From Drosophila miranda (Eukaryota > Arthropoda > Insecta > Diptera > Drosophilidae): DNA of 64,000 nt. Below, in pieces: positions 53,098 to 64,000 of this stretch. The notes below the pieces were generated by a model. The model did not search any database, had not been told where the DNA came from, and saw only the letters and a program-made list of their open reading frames with translations. The stretch lies in the NCBI RefSeq assembly GCF_003369915.1, contig NW_022881614.1, positions 15,182,001 to 15,246,000 on the forward strand. The letters are read 5' to 3'. Position 1 is the stretch's first letter. Each line of letters begins with the position of its first letter. Position numbers and translations under genes: made by a program.

Positions 53098-54690
53098 GAT
53101 CCCACAAAATATTAACAACTTAGAATTTTAGTCGTGTACGCAGAATTGTTAGAGTGTACGCAGACTTTTGAGGTGTCAAATTTGTCTTATGCTTTTTTTA
53201 ATGATTTTTTTTTCCTATTAAGTTTGTTTTATTGAATAAAAAACAAATGTAGATAGGTTTAGAAATAATCAAAGAATATTATAAAAAAAAAATCTTTGCC
53301 CAAAGTGCCTTATATAAGAAGTTATCCGCAACTAAACATGAAAATGTAGTTCGTTTTCTAAGTGTACGCAGAGATATGCGAGCAAGTGTATATGCACAGA
53401 AAAATTGGATCGTTAGTACAGTCCGGGTAAAAACTTTTAGTATACACATTATGTTGTAGGGAATCAAAATGTCGGCTTTGCAAAGAAAATATGCACTGCA
53501 AATTCAGTTATTTGGGTTATGCTTGGGCAAAGTACAATTTATCTACGAACAAGTAAAAAGCACTAGCTAAAGTGGAGAGTTCTTTACACCAGCGACTCGT
53601 GTTCGCGCACTTAAGCCGATAGAAAATGCTTAAACTTACCCATTCTCAATTGCCATGCGCACTGTCGCAGCATCCCATACATAAGAGATCACCTGGAATA
53701 TAATTGAACACATTTCTAATGGCAAAGGGGCTGTTTAAGCAGCAGAGCGTTCTAGACCACGTGACTGCAAAATGCATTACAATCCGACTAGTACGATTTT
53801 TCTGCACACACAACTTAATCTTGCAACATTGAGTTCCGCAAACAAGTTTAATGAACCAATTTGCAGTTATATTCGATTCAATCTTTAAACACAGTCGCGC
53901 ATTGGCCAGCACTTACATTTTTCACGAACAATCTCGCACGCGGGTGAAGTAAAAGTGACCGGAAGCCAGTGATTAGAAAACGTGGATTGGATTATGGAAA
54001 TCGTGGAGCGTGGACGGAGTAACGTCGAAATTTGAAATTTTGTGCTTAAAACAAAAAGTTTGAAGTGAGTACAGAAAAGGCGGGCGATAAAATAGGTTGT
54101 AATGCAGAAAATTTTACTAACAGCCGGCAAGGAATATAGCCACCAGAACCGGGCTAGAAGGTTTCCTGGAGAGGGACACTGGAGTTCGAGAAAGTCGACT
54201 GCAGAGAAGAAGACTGCCCAACGGAACCTGAGTGAGTTCGTTCCAGTTGCGCGTGTGTGAGCCAAGTAGCGCGGGACGTGTGAAGGGGGAGGGTGAAAGA
54301 GGACGATTTAGCTGCCAGGGCGATTCTAGCCACACCGCACGATCGTTGCATCGCCTTCCAGTGCGTGCCACACGTTTGGTCTCATTCACCAAGTAAAAAC
54401 CCCGAAACCCTATTCACACACACACACGCGCGCACACGTGTACACGGACCTATATAAATTTAGGGCTGACCGGCCACGGCCAGCGATCGCCCACGTCGTT
54501 TGAACTTAAAGAAAAAAAACATAATCCGCACTCCAAATACCGTTCCACATTAAATGTTATTTTGTTCCGTGTGTTGTCCTTTATTTAGTAATTAGTATTA
54601 GCTTAAACCGTTTAACGTAAAATCTGGGCCATTGAAAAAAAATATGTAAAAACACCAACACCTTTCACGAACCTAAATCTGCGATCAGCT
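53098..54690. other. Intergenic DNA, possible 5' exon of a plus-strand gene
   Basis: No protein gene is evident. The word gtgtacgcaga occurs three times (53133, 53154 and 53361). A CA/CG dinucleotide run lies at 54,415-54,440, followed by a TATA-like tatataaa at 54452. A candidate 53-nt exon (53640-53692, minus; acceptor attccag, donor GTAAGT, reading VISYVWDAATVRMAIENG) may pair with 51780-51861. Confidence 0.35.
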
Positions 54691-55297
54691 GTTCAGTGCC
54701 AGAAGATTAACCCTTAATGGGTGACGCGGGGGTCCCATCAGTCCACCGTATTTGGTCGAGCGATTTGTGGAAAAATATTGTTTATTGTTTATGTCCCGGG
54801 GACCCTTAACAAGAGCTCTTGGTAGGTTAAGTCTCCGTAGGGGCCCGAGTTAAATTAACTCCCGTAAAACTGGATCCACTCATCTACACATATTCCATTA
54901 CGTATGGGTGAGGGTATCCCTGTTGGTTGAACGAAATTTCAGCAGTTATTTCCTTGTTTGCCTTTGATGCATTAAATTTAAAATAGAGGGAGGACGCGTG
55001 GCGTAAGCCATGGATTAGGCCAGCCGTTACCGTTCCAGCAGAGGGTGGCCAAAATGAACGTTGTGTTTGGTCACAGGTAGGGCGGGCGCGCGAAGTGATA
55101 ACACCTAAGCTTCACCCACTTGATAGCCGTCTGTTTATGATTTTCTTTGTTGTTGTTAGGTTGTTGTTAGTTTTGATGTCCCGAGAAGTAGTATGTCTCC
55201 TTTTTTGTCTACATTTGGCGGGCAAGGGGAACTACCCAGCCCTGGGGTCGACAGCTAGCCGGCATTGCCCTCTGGGAAACAAGCCAAGTGTAACAAA

Positions 55298-55308
55298 TGG
55301 CGCCCAAG
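55298..55308 (+). other. Primer binding site of the second Gypsy-type element
   Basis: TGGCGCCCAAG starts two bases after the LTR end at 55295. It shares its first ten bases with the primer site at 2613, which suggests the same or a related tRNA primer. It marks the LTR/leader boundary. Confidence 0.6.
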
Positions 55309-56480
55309 ATTATTTTCGAATTCGCATGCATCTGGACTGACGCAGGTTCGGGTGGTATTACAAGAAATGTCACTCGGGCTGGTAAAGGCAGATGAGGGGA
55401 ATGAAAAAAAATAATAAATTTAGTGGAGAAGACGACCGCTCGCGAAGTGCAGTTTAGCTGTCCCGGCAGAAGTCGCTGCTGCAGGCTTAAGGTGAGCGTA
55501 AAGCTGGTCCTTAATGGCGCGGGGTGATTGATGCTAGGGATGGATAGACGGAGGCAGTTAACGGATATATAAAATATGTGATAGGGACTTACGAATTACA
55601 GTTGAACATTTTGTCGCTATTCGATGTCGCAAGTGAACGTAAGTCACTGCCGTTCAACAAAAAAATGGACAGGGAGTTTGCGACGGACACATTGCCTGGT
55701 GGACTGTGATATCGAATAAATCTGTGATGGAATGTGATATTGGAATAAGTTAGAGTAAGTCATGTAGGTATTTACCTAGTTTCGCACCTGTTTGTTTAAA
55801 ACAAAGACGCTTTCGTGTTTTTGAACCTGTTGTCTGTCTGCCGAGAGGTGGTGAGGAGTAGGTGGCCCGGGAGTCGTAAAGACAACCCGCGATGCATCTG
55901 TTGTCATGGCAGATCGGTATGATGGATGACAGGAACAAATTACAAGCAAAGTGAGCTCATGCACCGTGAGGCTTCTCGTTTATCGGCCATCGCTTAGAGC
56001 GATGACTAGAGTAGATGACAGGCCACACAAAGGTGGTGTTCGTAATTGTAGGATATCCGTAGGGCGACTGTCAAGTGGAGCGCAGAAACTGGAGCGGTTG
56101 CTGGTCCCGGCTAGTCACGTGTCCCCCTCTTAATGAATCTTGTAAGAAGAGAAGAACTGTTAGGAATTTTTGTTGTTAGGTTTTGTGTTGTGTTGAATGT
56201 GTTTGAAGCTTGAGTGTCTTAGGTGTCGATCGAATATACATGTATGTTATTATTTATTTATTCAAATATTTAATTGCATATATCTCGTTAACGGCGCTGG
56301 TTGGCGCAATATTTATATCGGTATTTATTTATTTATTTATCGGAGTATTTATTGGTCCGAAGCGTGGTGTTATTTATTCTTACTAGTTATTTCTTTGGGT
56401 ATTTATTTCTTTATTTATATATATTATCTTAGTTTAGGAGTTTCCCTTTTTTTTTGTAATATTGGTGTTGCTCGGTGCAG
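55309..56480 (+). other. Leader of the second Gypsy-type element
   Basis: This 1.2-kb untranslated leader precedes gag. Its 3' half contains runs of tattta (56,240-56,420). It resembles the AT-rich tract at 780-925 in the left-edge element. I see no gene in it. Confidence 0.45.
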
Positions 56481-58200
56481 ATGCCACATGAAGGGGGTAG
56501 TCGACAGTATCATACGCGATCACGCGTAAACAAAACAGTGGACCAGATAGGAGAAGTGTCAGGGGCGATGTTTGATCAAGATCGGGAGGAACTTGGAGCT
56601 GTGGGTGGGTTGCCAAGAACACCGGTCCAGGCCAGGTCAGAAGAATGGCCAATGTCCGATCCTACACCCACGCTTGCTTCCGAACTGGCATCAGCAGTCA
56701 ACGTATCGTTGGCTCAGGCTCATGCGACACACAGGGCAGCGAACACTGACTCGATTAGTCGGGTGTTGCAGGAGGAGTTGCGTAAGGGGTTTATCGAGAT
56801 GATGCACCAACTCAACGAGGTACTCCAGCCGGTTAGACAGCTGCAGCAGCAGAAGGAACCCGCAGCGGGAGGAGGTTCACCACGAGCAGGAGTATCGAGG
56901 AGCAATCCCGAAAAGGAAGCCGTCTAGCACGACTGATGCGCCGATTCCGCCACCAAAACCATTTTTGGCTCGCTCGGGGCGAGGTGGTATTGGTCCGGAA
57001 CCGTCTTCAGGAGTAGGACCGACCGCATCCAGTGAGCAGCATCAACGGGGTGGGCATCAAGCGCGAAATTGGCGAAACCCGATAGCACTCAGACACTCGG
57101 GTCAGGGTCGTGGCGAGGGTAGGAGAGCTGGTGGGATTCCTCGAGAAGATCCGCATCCAAATCCCCCGGGTTATAGACCTTGGCCACGGTGGGGCCGAGT
57201 CGAAAAATGGGACGTGACGTTCGACGGAGACCAACAAAATGACAGTCGAGGATTTTGTGTTCCGAATTGAATTCCTACAAGCCCAATGCCGCTGTCCGTG
57301 GGATGAAGTTCTAAAGGGATTTCATCACCTGGTTACAGGAAACGCGCGGGAATGGTACTGGCAGTACATCCGTGATCATGGCGGTGGTGTTTTGCAGGAA
57401 CTAAGGGGCGACTTAATTGCTCGTTTCCGAGGCACGGCGTCCGAGTTCGACCGCATGAGAGAACTGCGAGAAAGAATTCAGCGGTCAAACGAGAGTGTGG
57501 AAGACTTTTTCCATGTCATGAGAAAGCTCGCGTCGAGGTTGGAGATGCCACCACCTGAAAAGGAGATGGTAAAAATCGTCAAAAAGGCACTCACAGATGA
57601 GATAGCGAGTTTCGTCTACGGCTTACGGGTTTATTCCTTAGACCAACTGCGGGATGAGTGCGTGGAAATAGAGGCACATCTGAAGAGGAAGGCTCGATCT
57701 TCGTGGCGAGGAGGACCCAAAGCCACAAACTATGGTCGCGGGCCGAATGCGAACGTCAGCGAGGTCGCGCAGGATCGGTCGATTGGCGATGAAGAGGCAG
57801 AGGTCATTGAGGAAGCGCAAGTGACACAGCGTGTTCCACAGAAGTAGATTTGCTGGAACTGCGGGCAGACCGATCATGGCTTTAGGGACTGTATGGCATC
57901 GGAGAGGCGAATTTTCTGCTACCGGTGTGGAAAGCCAACCTGTCCGAATTGCGCGGGAAACGTGAAGAGGGGTGCGATCCAAGCAGGCGAATCACGCTCA
58001 CAGAAGGGGCCTGCGCAGAGAAAGTAGAAGAAAATAAAAATGAATTAGATAGACGTAAATTGCATGCTAGGTTAAGGAACTTATCATATGAAGAGCGCTT
58101 AAGAAATTATTTAGAAACCAGAAATAGAATATTTTCTGAACTACGAGTGGATGGTATGCGAGCACTGTCTGTGCGGGTGAGAAAGGCGAGATCCCGTTGA
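56481..58200 (+). pseudogene. gag of the second Gypsy-type element
   Basis: The first ATG of the open frame is at 56481 (MPHEGGSRQYH). The frame is lost near 56,920, continues in another register to about 57,240 and shifts again. The capsid-like part (57239-57847) contains FRIEFLQAQCRCPW and NAREWYWQYI, typical of retrotransposon gag. A TAG at 57845-57847 then precedes two zinc-knuckle-like motifs (CWNCGQTDHGFRDC, CYRCGKPTCPNC). The second lacks the usual His spacing. A final open stretch ends at 58200. At least two frameshifts and one stop make it non-functional. Confidence 0.75.
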
Positions 58201-58281
58201 AAATTCGGAAGAGTTTTTCCAAAACAAACGTTATGATGACTCCGGTCCAGCGGGCTCTAGTTTCGGTTTTTTACGTTAAAC

Positions 58282-58496
58282 TGTCAGGTAATTTATGACT
58301 AAATAAAACAAGTGCTCGACTTCAAAGCATTTATTCGACTGGTCGCAGCCAGAGATAGCAAAACTCCCCGACTCCACCGTCGAGCCGATCTTGAATGCGC
58401 AGAGAGCAGTACAAGAGCGCGGCGTGTGAGAGCAAAAGCTCTGCTCACAACATCGCACACGCTACGATAGGGTAATTACGATCGTCTGCTGCAACA
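58282..58496 (-). repeat. 3' LTR of the BEL element
   Basis: This 215-bp segment has termini tgtcagg...gcaaca, so it reads TGTTGC...CCTGACA on the coding strand. It is preceded by the polypurine-like tract and lies immediately after the polyprotein end. The length is short, and the second LTR is outside the window, so the outer boundary is inferred from the TG...CA ends only. Confidence 0.6.
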
Positions 58497-58525
58497 TTCC
58501 GGCCCCGTTGAAGACCTCCGGTGCT

Positions 58526-61500
58526 TCAACCGTCTATTGGCAGTTTTGCCAATTTGAGTATGGGGCGTTTAATTACGCCCGCGGGTGTTCGCACCTCGGC
58601 GACGCACACTCTCCCATCTTCTCCCTTGATTGCGGCCACCACTCGTCCTGTGGTCCACTTCTGAGGCGGTGGGTTGTCCTCGTGGACGAGCACTAGACAG
58701 CCAATGTCCAAGTCTGGCCCTTTGGTAGCCCACTGGTGACGCTTCTGCAGGCTGACCAGGTAGTCCTTGGACCAGCCCTGCCAAAACTGCTGCTTGAGCG
58801 CTGACAGCATTCGCCACCGCTTCAAGTACGCGAAGCTTCCCCTGCTGCATCTGTCGTCGTGATCTGATTCGGGCGGCAGCGAAAGAAGCGGCTGCCCGAT
58901 CAGCAGGTGCCCTGGCGTTAGCGCTTCTCCATCGCTAGGATCGTTGCCTGGGGACGCGATTGGCCGGGAGTTGAGAAGAGCCTCTCCCTCTACCAGGTGG
59001 GTGCACAGCTCGTCCGCGGTGAGCTTGGCGTTGCCCACTCCGCGTACCAACCTCTGCTTGGCTGATTTGACGGCTGCCTCCCACAATCCGCCGAAGTGTG
59101 GTGCTCTCGGTGGTATGAAACACCACTCGACGCCTTGGCGCGCTGCGTACGCCTTGAGCCGGTCCTGGTCCCTCTGGTACGCTTGATGCAGCTCGTTCAG
59201 CACGTTCAGCGTTGTCGCTGTACACCTTCTCCGGAAGGCCTCTTCTCCCGATGAACCTTTTAAAAACAGATAAAAAACTATCAGTGGACAAATCTGCTAC
59301 AAGCTCCAGGTGAACAGCCTTTGATACAAAGCAGACGAAGACGGCTACATATGTCTTAATAGGGGGCCTGCCGCGAATCTTGAGAGACACGTAGAATGGG
59401 CCGCAGAAATCTACCCCACAAATCAAAAAGGGCCGAGCTCTTCGCACTCTATCAGCTGGCAGGTTTCCCATGATCTGTCCCTGTAGGACTGGCTTGTATC
59501 GGAAGCAGTGCACACAATTTCTCAGGATCCTTGTACATGCTTCTCGAGCATTGATTAGCCATATCTGCTGCCTTAGCAACGAAACCATGACTTTGGCGCC
59601 TGCATGGTAGTGAGTCCGATGCAAATTGCGAAGATAAAGCGTCACGAACTGCGACTTTTGCGACAGCAGCAGAGGAAATTTGGCGTCATACGGAATCTCT
59701 GCGTTGAGCAACCTTCCTCCCACTCGAATCAGTCGCAGCGTTACTCCGTCGAGTTCGCTCGTATGTATGAACGGGCTTAGTCGTTGAAGATGCGGTGACA
59801 GGATTTCCGACCTCGCTAGCTTGTGGAATTCTGGTCCCAACTCGTGTCTTTGGACTACTCCTCCCAGCCTTAGAAATGAGACCTTAAGTTCTTTGGCTGA
59901 CAGAACGACCTCTCGACTACGCTTTCTTCCTTGTAGGAACCGGTTTACATATGCCATAATCCGAAGCAATTTCTCAAAGGAAGAGCATCTTTCAATCAAC
60001 TCGATGAAATCATTGGCCTGACACTTTGCCACTGAATGTGTTGTCAAACACTTCTTGTTTTTCGACCGTTCCATTTCTGGGGACAACTCAACCTGATGTA
60101 GACATGGCCACTCCTCAGAATTCCTGAGCAGAAATTGGGGACCCTCAGTCCACAATGAGCACGTTACACCGTCTACGTCTGTGCCACGTGACACCAAATC
60201 GGCTGGGTTTTGCTCAGTAGGAACGTGCCGTAAAGTCACACCGCTTGACGATTCCTGGATTTCAGCAACCCTATTGGCCACAAACGTTGCGAGCGTGGCT
60301 GGATCCCTTTCCAGCCAGTACAAGGTGACTTGGGAGTCCGACCAAAAGTTCACACTTTCGATCATGAACTTGTCCAGGAGCGGTTTTACTTGAGCCCATA
60401 AAGTGGATAACAGGAGTGCTTCGCACAATTCGAGTCTTGGAATCGATTTCGTTTTGAGAGGAGCTACTCGAGACTTTGCGGTAAGAAGCTTAGACACGAC
60501 ATTTTTACCATCACTGGTACGGATGTAAATGCAGCATCCGTACGCTTCACCTGATGCGTCTGCGAATCCGTGAATCTGAACGCTTTTATGCGTGGGAAGG
60601 CCAATGTAGCGAGGTATGGTTATCTTGTCTAATTCAAACAAATTTTGCTTGAAGTGGTTCCAACTCGTGTGCAAACTCATGGGAACCGACTCGTCCCAAA
60701 CCAACTTTTGCCGCCACAATTGCTGCAGCAATATTTTTGCCCTCGTTATTAAGGGACATAATAACCCTAATGGGTCGAACAATCGGGACGCAACTGACAA
60801 AATGTTTCGCTTTGTAGGGGTCAATGAATCAAATGAGTCATCTAAATGATAATGGAACAAATCATTTTGCGGATTCCATCTAATTCCGAGCGTTTTAACA
60901 GACGACGAAGGATCAAACTGCAGCGACTTCTCCTGGCCACTATCGGACAGCAGCTGGGGATGATTTGACGCCCACTTGGCCAACTTAAAACCCCCGGATT
61001 CTAAGACCTCACACACTTCCAGCCGAATACGTTCTAAATCTTCCAGACTGTTTGCTCCAGTAAGCATATCATCGACGTAAAAGTCACTTTTTATGACTTG
61101 TGATGCAATAGGATGGGACTCAGCATAAACGTCTGCCAATTCAACGAGACAGCGGATGGCCAGAAATGGAGCTGAGACTGTCCCATAAGTAACCGTATTC
61201 AGGCGATACGTTTGAACATCTACATTTGCCTTATCCCTCCACAGAATCAATTGGAAATTTCGGTCTTCTTCGGCGACCTGAACTTGCCTATACATTTTGG
61301 AGATGTCAGCTGTGAGCGCAAAACGATTTAATCGAAATCGGGCAAGAGTTGCGTAAAGCTCCCTCTGAATAGTTGCACCCACCATCAAAGTCTCATTTAA
61401 TGAGATTGAAGTCGATGTTTTGCTCGATGCATCGAAAACGACGCGTAGCTTGGTGGTTTTACTATCAGGTCTCAGGACACATTGATGTGGAATGTAGTAA

Positions 61501-63752
61501 TGGCGTCCTGGAGGAGTGTCTGGAAGCAATGACATGTGGCCAAGGATGAGATACTCTTTCATAAGCTCCATATACAGATCATGCAAATACTGATCTCGTG
61601 CAAGTCTGCGTTCTAGGGATAGAAAGCGGTGTTTTGCCGTCTCGAACGAGAAACCCAACACGTTGGGATTTATTTTAAATGGCAGCCCCACTTCAAAACG
61701 ACCCGATTCGAGCCTGCGTAAAGTCTGCTTAAAGTTTTGTTCGCAAGCCAATTGTTCAGCTGTATATACAGCCTTCGACTTCTCTGGGACCTGTTCCAAT
61801 TCCCAAAAGCGCTCCACCAGAGAGTCGAGAGAACAATGATCGCTACCAACAGCGATATTGCATACAGCATCCTGTGCTGATGCCTTATATTTTCCTGATA
61901 CAATCCATCCCAACAATGTTTTCTGGATTGTTGGATGTTCGGAACTTGCCTTTAATTGGCCTACACACATTAACTCAAAAAAGGTTTCTGCCCATATCAA
62001 TAAGTCAACCTTAGCAGGCTTGTAAAACTGCGGTTCTGCCATCTGCAGGTTTGCTGGTATCTTCCATTGGGCGAAATTGACAACATGATCGGGTTGGTAT
62101 GTGGAAATCGACCTTAACACCCAAAAATCGGAATCAAAGTTGTGATCGTTGATACGAGATTGGACAGAAGTATGAATCTTGTGCTTTATGACGGACGAGT
62201 TTTTTCCAACAGTTGTGATATTAAGGCACGACTCATCACGGCGCAATCGTAAGCGCTGGGCTAGATCCTCGGATATAAAATTAATTTGGGAGCCGGAATC
62301 TAGAAGTGCACGTGCATACTGAAATTGTCCGGACCGATCTTGCACCTTTACAACAGCGGTAGCAAGAATAACCTGGTCAGCACTAGCAACGTGACTAGAA
62401 TAAGCTGTCTGAGGCTCAGAAGATGACGAATGTTCTACTGGCACAGAACTAGGCCCATTTTGCTGTGGCTCAACCCCGTATCGATGAAGCAGAGTGTTAT
62501 GGGGCTTAGAGCACACTCGACATTTTGCTGTCTTGCACCTCGTCACTGTATGACCTGGCTTCAAACAATTTATGCACAGTCGAAATTGCTTGGTGGTATC
62601 GAACCGTTGAAGAACAGGAAGAGCACTAAACGATTGACAATTGCTTATGGTATGATTCCCCGCGTGGCAATAGCTACATTTCGAATCAGCTCGCCTATCC
62701 GTCTTTGCACATGAAAATGACGATTTAGTGGGTCCTTTACTTGTCTCTTGTTTAGTTTTACCCTTATTCCGTGTTGACTCTTCGGCAGCTAGATGCTGAT
62801 AGCGCCGATTCAGCTGGGCTGCGCACTCGGACCAAGACGGTAGTTTATCGTAATCCAGTTGCTCTTCGAACCGAGACTTCGTTGTGGGATCTACTTTAGA
62901 CAGCGCTATGTGAATTAGCATCGCGCTATTTATGTCTTTTTCACTTCCTAACGACTGCAGAGAAGAATATATTGCTGACACCGTGTCAATGAGGGACCTA
63001 AGGCATGAAGCAGAAGCTTTTGTTGTGCTGGGAATGTCAAACAACTGCGAAACAGTATCAGAAAAGATCAAATATTTTTTGTCGTAAACCTCCTTCAAAC
63101 TATCAAGAGCCTTCTCATAATTGTCTGCAGAGATCTGAAACGCCTTCACTGTTCCCAATGCATCGTCAACGAGACACGACAGTAAGTGGTTGAATTTTTC
63201 CACATTTGATAATATTGGGTCGTTATGCACCAAACTCTCGAAAAGGCTTATAAAGTTTTTAAATTCAGAATGTTTTCCACTAAACTTGGGGAGATTCATT
63301 TTAGGCAGATGTGATGAATGACGCTGGCTACTCCTATCCCTCCTCTGTATTCGCTGAGTTTCGGGTTCTTTAAGTGCAGACATGTACAGATATGTGGTAA
63401 CACACATATCCTCGACCGATGCTCGTAGATCGTTGTTGGGATTTAAACAATCCATGTCTGCCTGTTTATCCATCAACTTTTCACAATAATTTTCGATCAG
63501 CTCGAGTCTGCATTTAATTTGAAGAGAGTCGAACGAAATAGTTTTTTCTTCATAGGCCGTTCTCACACGCCTTAGATCGCCCATCACCCTATCGTGTCTT
63601 TGCATTGCTGTTGCAAACTTTTGCAGGACTTTTGGACCCCCTCCTTCTTTTGAACCTCCTTCCCTGGTAACAATTTCCCTTTCCTTTTCACTCATTCTGG
63701 CGCTTTCTCTTACTTCAAGAGGGTCGGAAAGTAATGCACTGGGTTTAGACAA
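58526..63752 (-). pseudogene. BEL/Pao polyprotein (gag-PR-RT-RH-IN), one frameshift
   Basis: The frame is open from 63752, with the first ATG at 63695 (MSKPSALL... begins at a non-ATG codon). In order it carries a gag-like region (LPKFSGKHSEFKNFISLF), zinc knuckles (CSYCHAGNHTISNC, CINCLKPGHTVTRC), a protease site (LLDSGSQINFIS), RT with FYVDDML at about 61,080, a Pao-type region (LFDPLGLLCP), RNase H (GFADASGEAYG) and integrase (HYHAGAK, CVHC, then CGVDFCGP and YSDNA). A single frameshift near 59,200 moves the rest of integrase, with its catalytic Glu (GLWEAAVKSAK), to the frame ending at 58526. The final WTTGRVV section fits the Pao C-terminal domain. With only one break, this copy is young or recently active. 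Confidence 0.9.
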
Positions 63753-64000
63753 TGGTTAACCAAAATACTGTAGGGTATGCAAAAACTATGAAAGAACGCG
63801 AAATTTCCTCAAAAAACTATGTATCGGCTTCAAAGGGTTAACGCAGCGAAACAAACACAAATTATGCTGCCAATGCACACAACCAAACGCAGCCAAATTA
63901 TGCACAATTTGGCGCAACGATAGCGTTACCGAAGTAAAGGCAGCACCAATAAGCGGTACTTCGCAAAAGAGAATTGAAAACAGCGGCAATGACCGGAGCG
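63753..64000 (-). other. BEL leader at the window edge
   Basis: No gene is seen. It should be the 5' untranslated leader of the BEL element, because the polyprotein begins just to its left and no LTR sequence matching 58282-58496 is present before the window ends. Confidence 0.5.

Larger units (their letters stand above)
54690..58281 (+). mobile_element. 5' part of a second Gypsy-type LTR element
   Basis: It consists of an LTR whose end is at 55295 (gtaaca), a primer site, a long leader and a gag gene. The left LTR boundary is approximate. The right end is cut at 58281 by the LTR of a BEL element. Pol is not present in the window. The LTR end is related to that of the element at 1-1384. Confidence 0.65.
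58282..64000 (-). mobile_element. BEL/Pao LTR retrotransposon, inserted in the Gypsy-type element
   Basis: The element reads leftward from beyond the right edge of the window. It has a single long polyprotein ORF, a purine-rich tract next to the LTR (complement of ttccggccccgttgaag, 58497-58513) and a 3' LTR at 58282-58496. The 5' LTR is not in the window. It interrupts the gag-containing element at 58281, so it is the later insertion. Confidence 0.88.

Overview
The window looks like a piece of a Drosophila chromosome. Its single-copy genes occur in one order: Phax, Mys45A, tsu, Pgm2a, Vang, the CG8777/Ski3 homologue and Ctu1. As I recall it, this is the gene neighbourhood of cytological region 45A on D. 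melanogaster chromosome arm 2R (Muller element C). Short introns, a tRNA-Tyr gene with a short intron, and DINE-1, CR1, I/LOA, Gypsy, BEL, Tc1 and hAT-type elements all agree with Drosophila.

Two things stand out. The gene set is half decayed, and transposable elements fill well over half of the bases. Phax, Mys45A, CG8777 and Ctu1 carry frameshifts, stops, a lost splice donor or element insertions. The tsu, Pgm2a and Vang reading frames remain open. Decay of some genes beside intact neighbours, with nested young insertions, is what a non-recombining neo-Y looks like. In Drosophila miranda, Muller C became the neo-Y, so a D. miranda neo-Y (or an equivalent degenerating homologue) is my leading inference. 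I could not test it against a database.

Layout. 1-1384: tail of a Gypsy-type LTR element. 1494-1730: C-terminal piece of Phax. 1741-16209: a complete LTR element with 870-bp LTRs and a 4-bp target duplication, inserted in the last Phax exon; it has an unusual extra ORF after pol and hosts a structurally intact CR1 LINE. 16214-25074: rest of Phax and Mys45A, the latter split by an I/LOA-type LINE. 25303-28976: tsu, a hAT-type MITE and Pgm2a. 31534-36870: a second copy of part of Phax, Mys45A exon 1 and the 5' half of the LINE, ending exactly at a DINE-1 element. 37264-39105: Vang. 39742-39836: tRNA-Tyr. 39959-44184: broken CG8777. 44205-50525: third LINE copy, inverted, with the same DINE-1 insertion, placed 20 bp upstream of the CG8777 start codon. 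50649-51765: broken Ctu1. 52244-53097: scrambled Tc1 element. About 54.7-58.28 kb: 5' end of a second Gypsy-type element, interrupted by a BEL/Pao element that runs off the right edge.

The host genes serve unrelated housekeeping or developmental roles: snRNA export, 60S ribosome assembly, exon-junction complex, sugar-phosphate metabolism, planar polarity, RNA decay and tRNA thiolation. They are linked by chromosomal position, not by pathway. The most distinctive structure is the 5.3-kb duplicated module ending at a DINE-1 terminus, which could be a Helitron-type transduplication.
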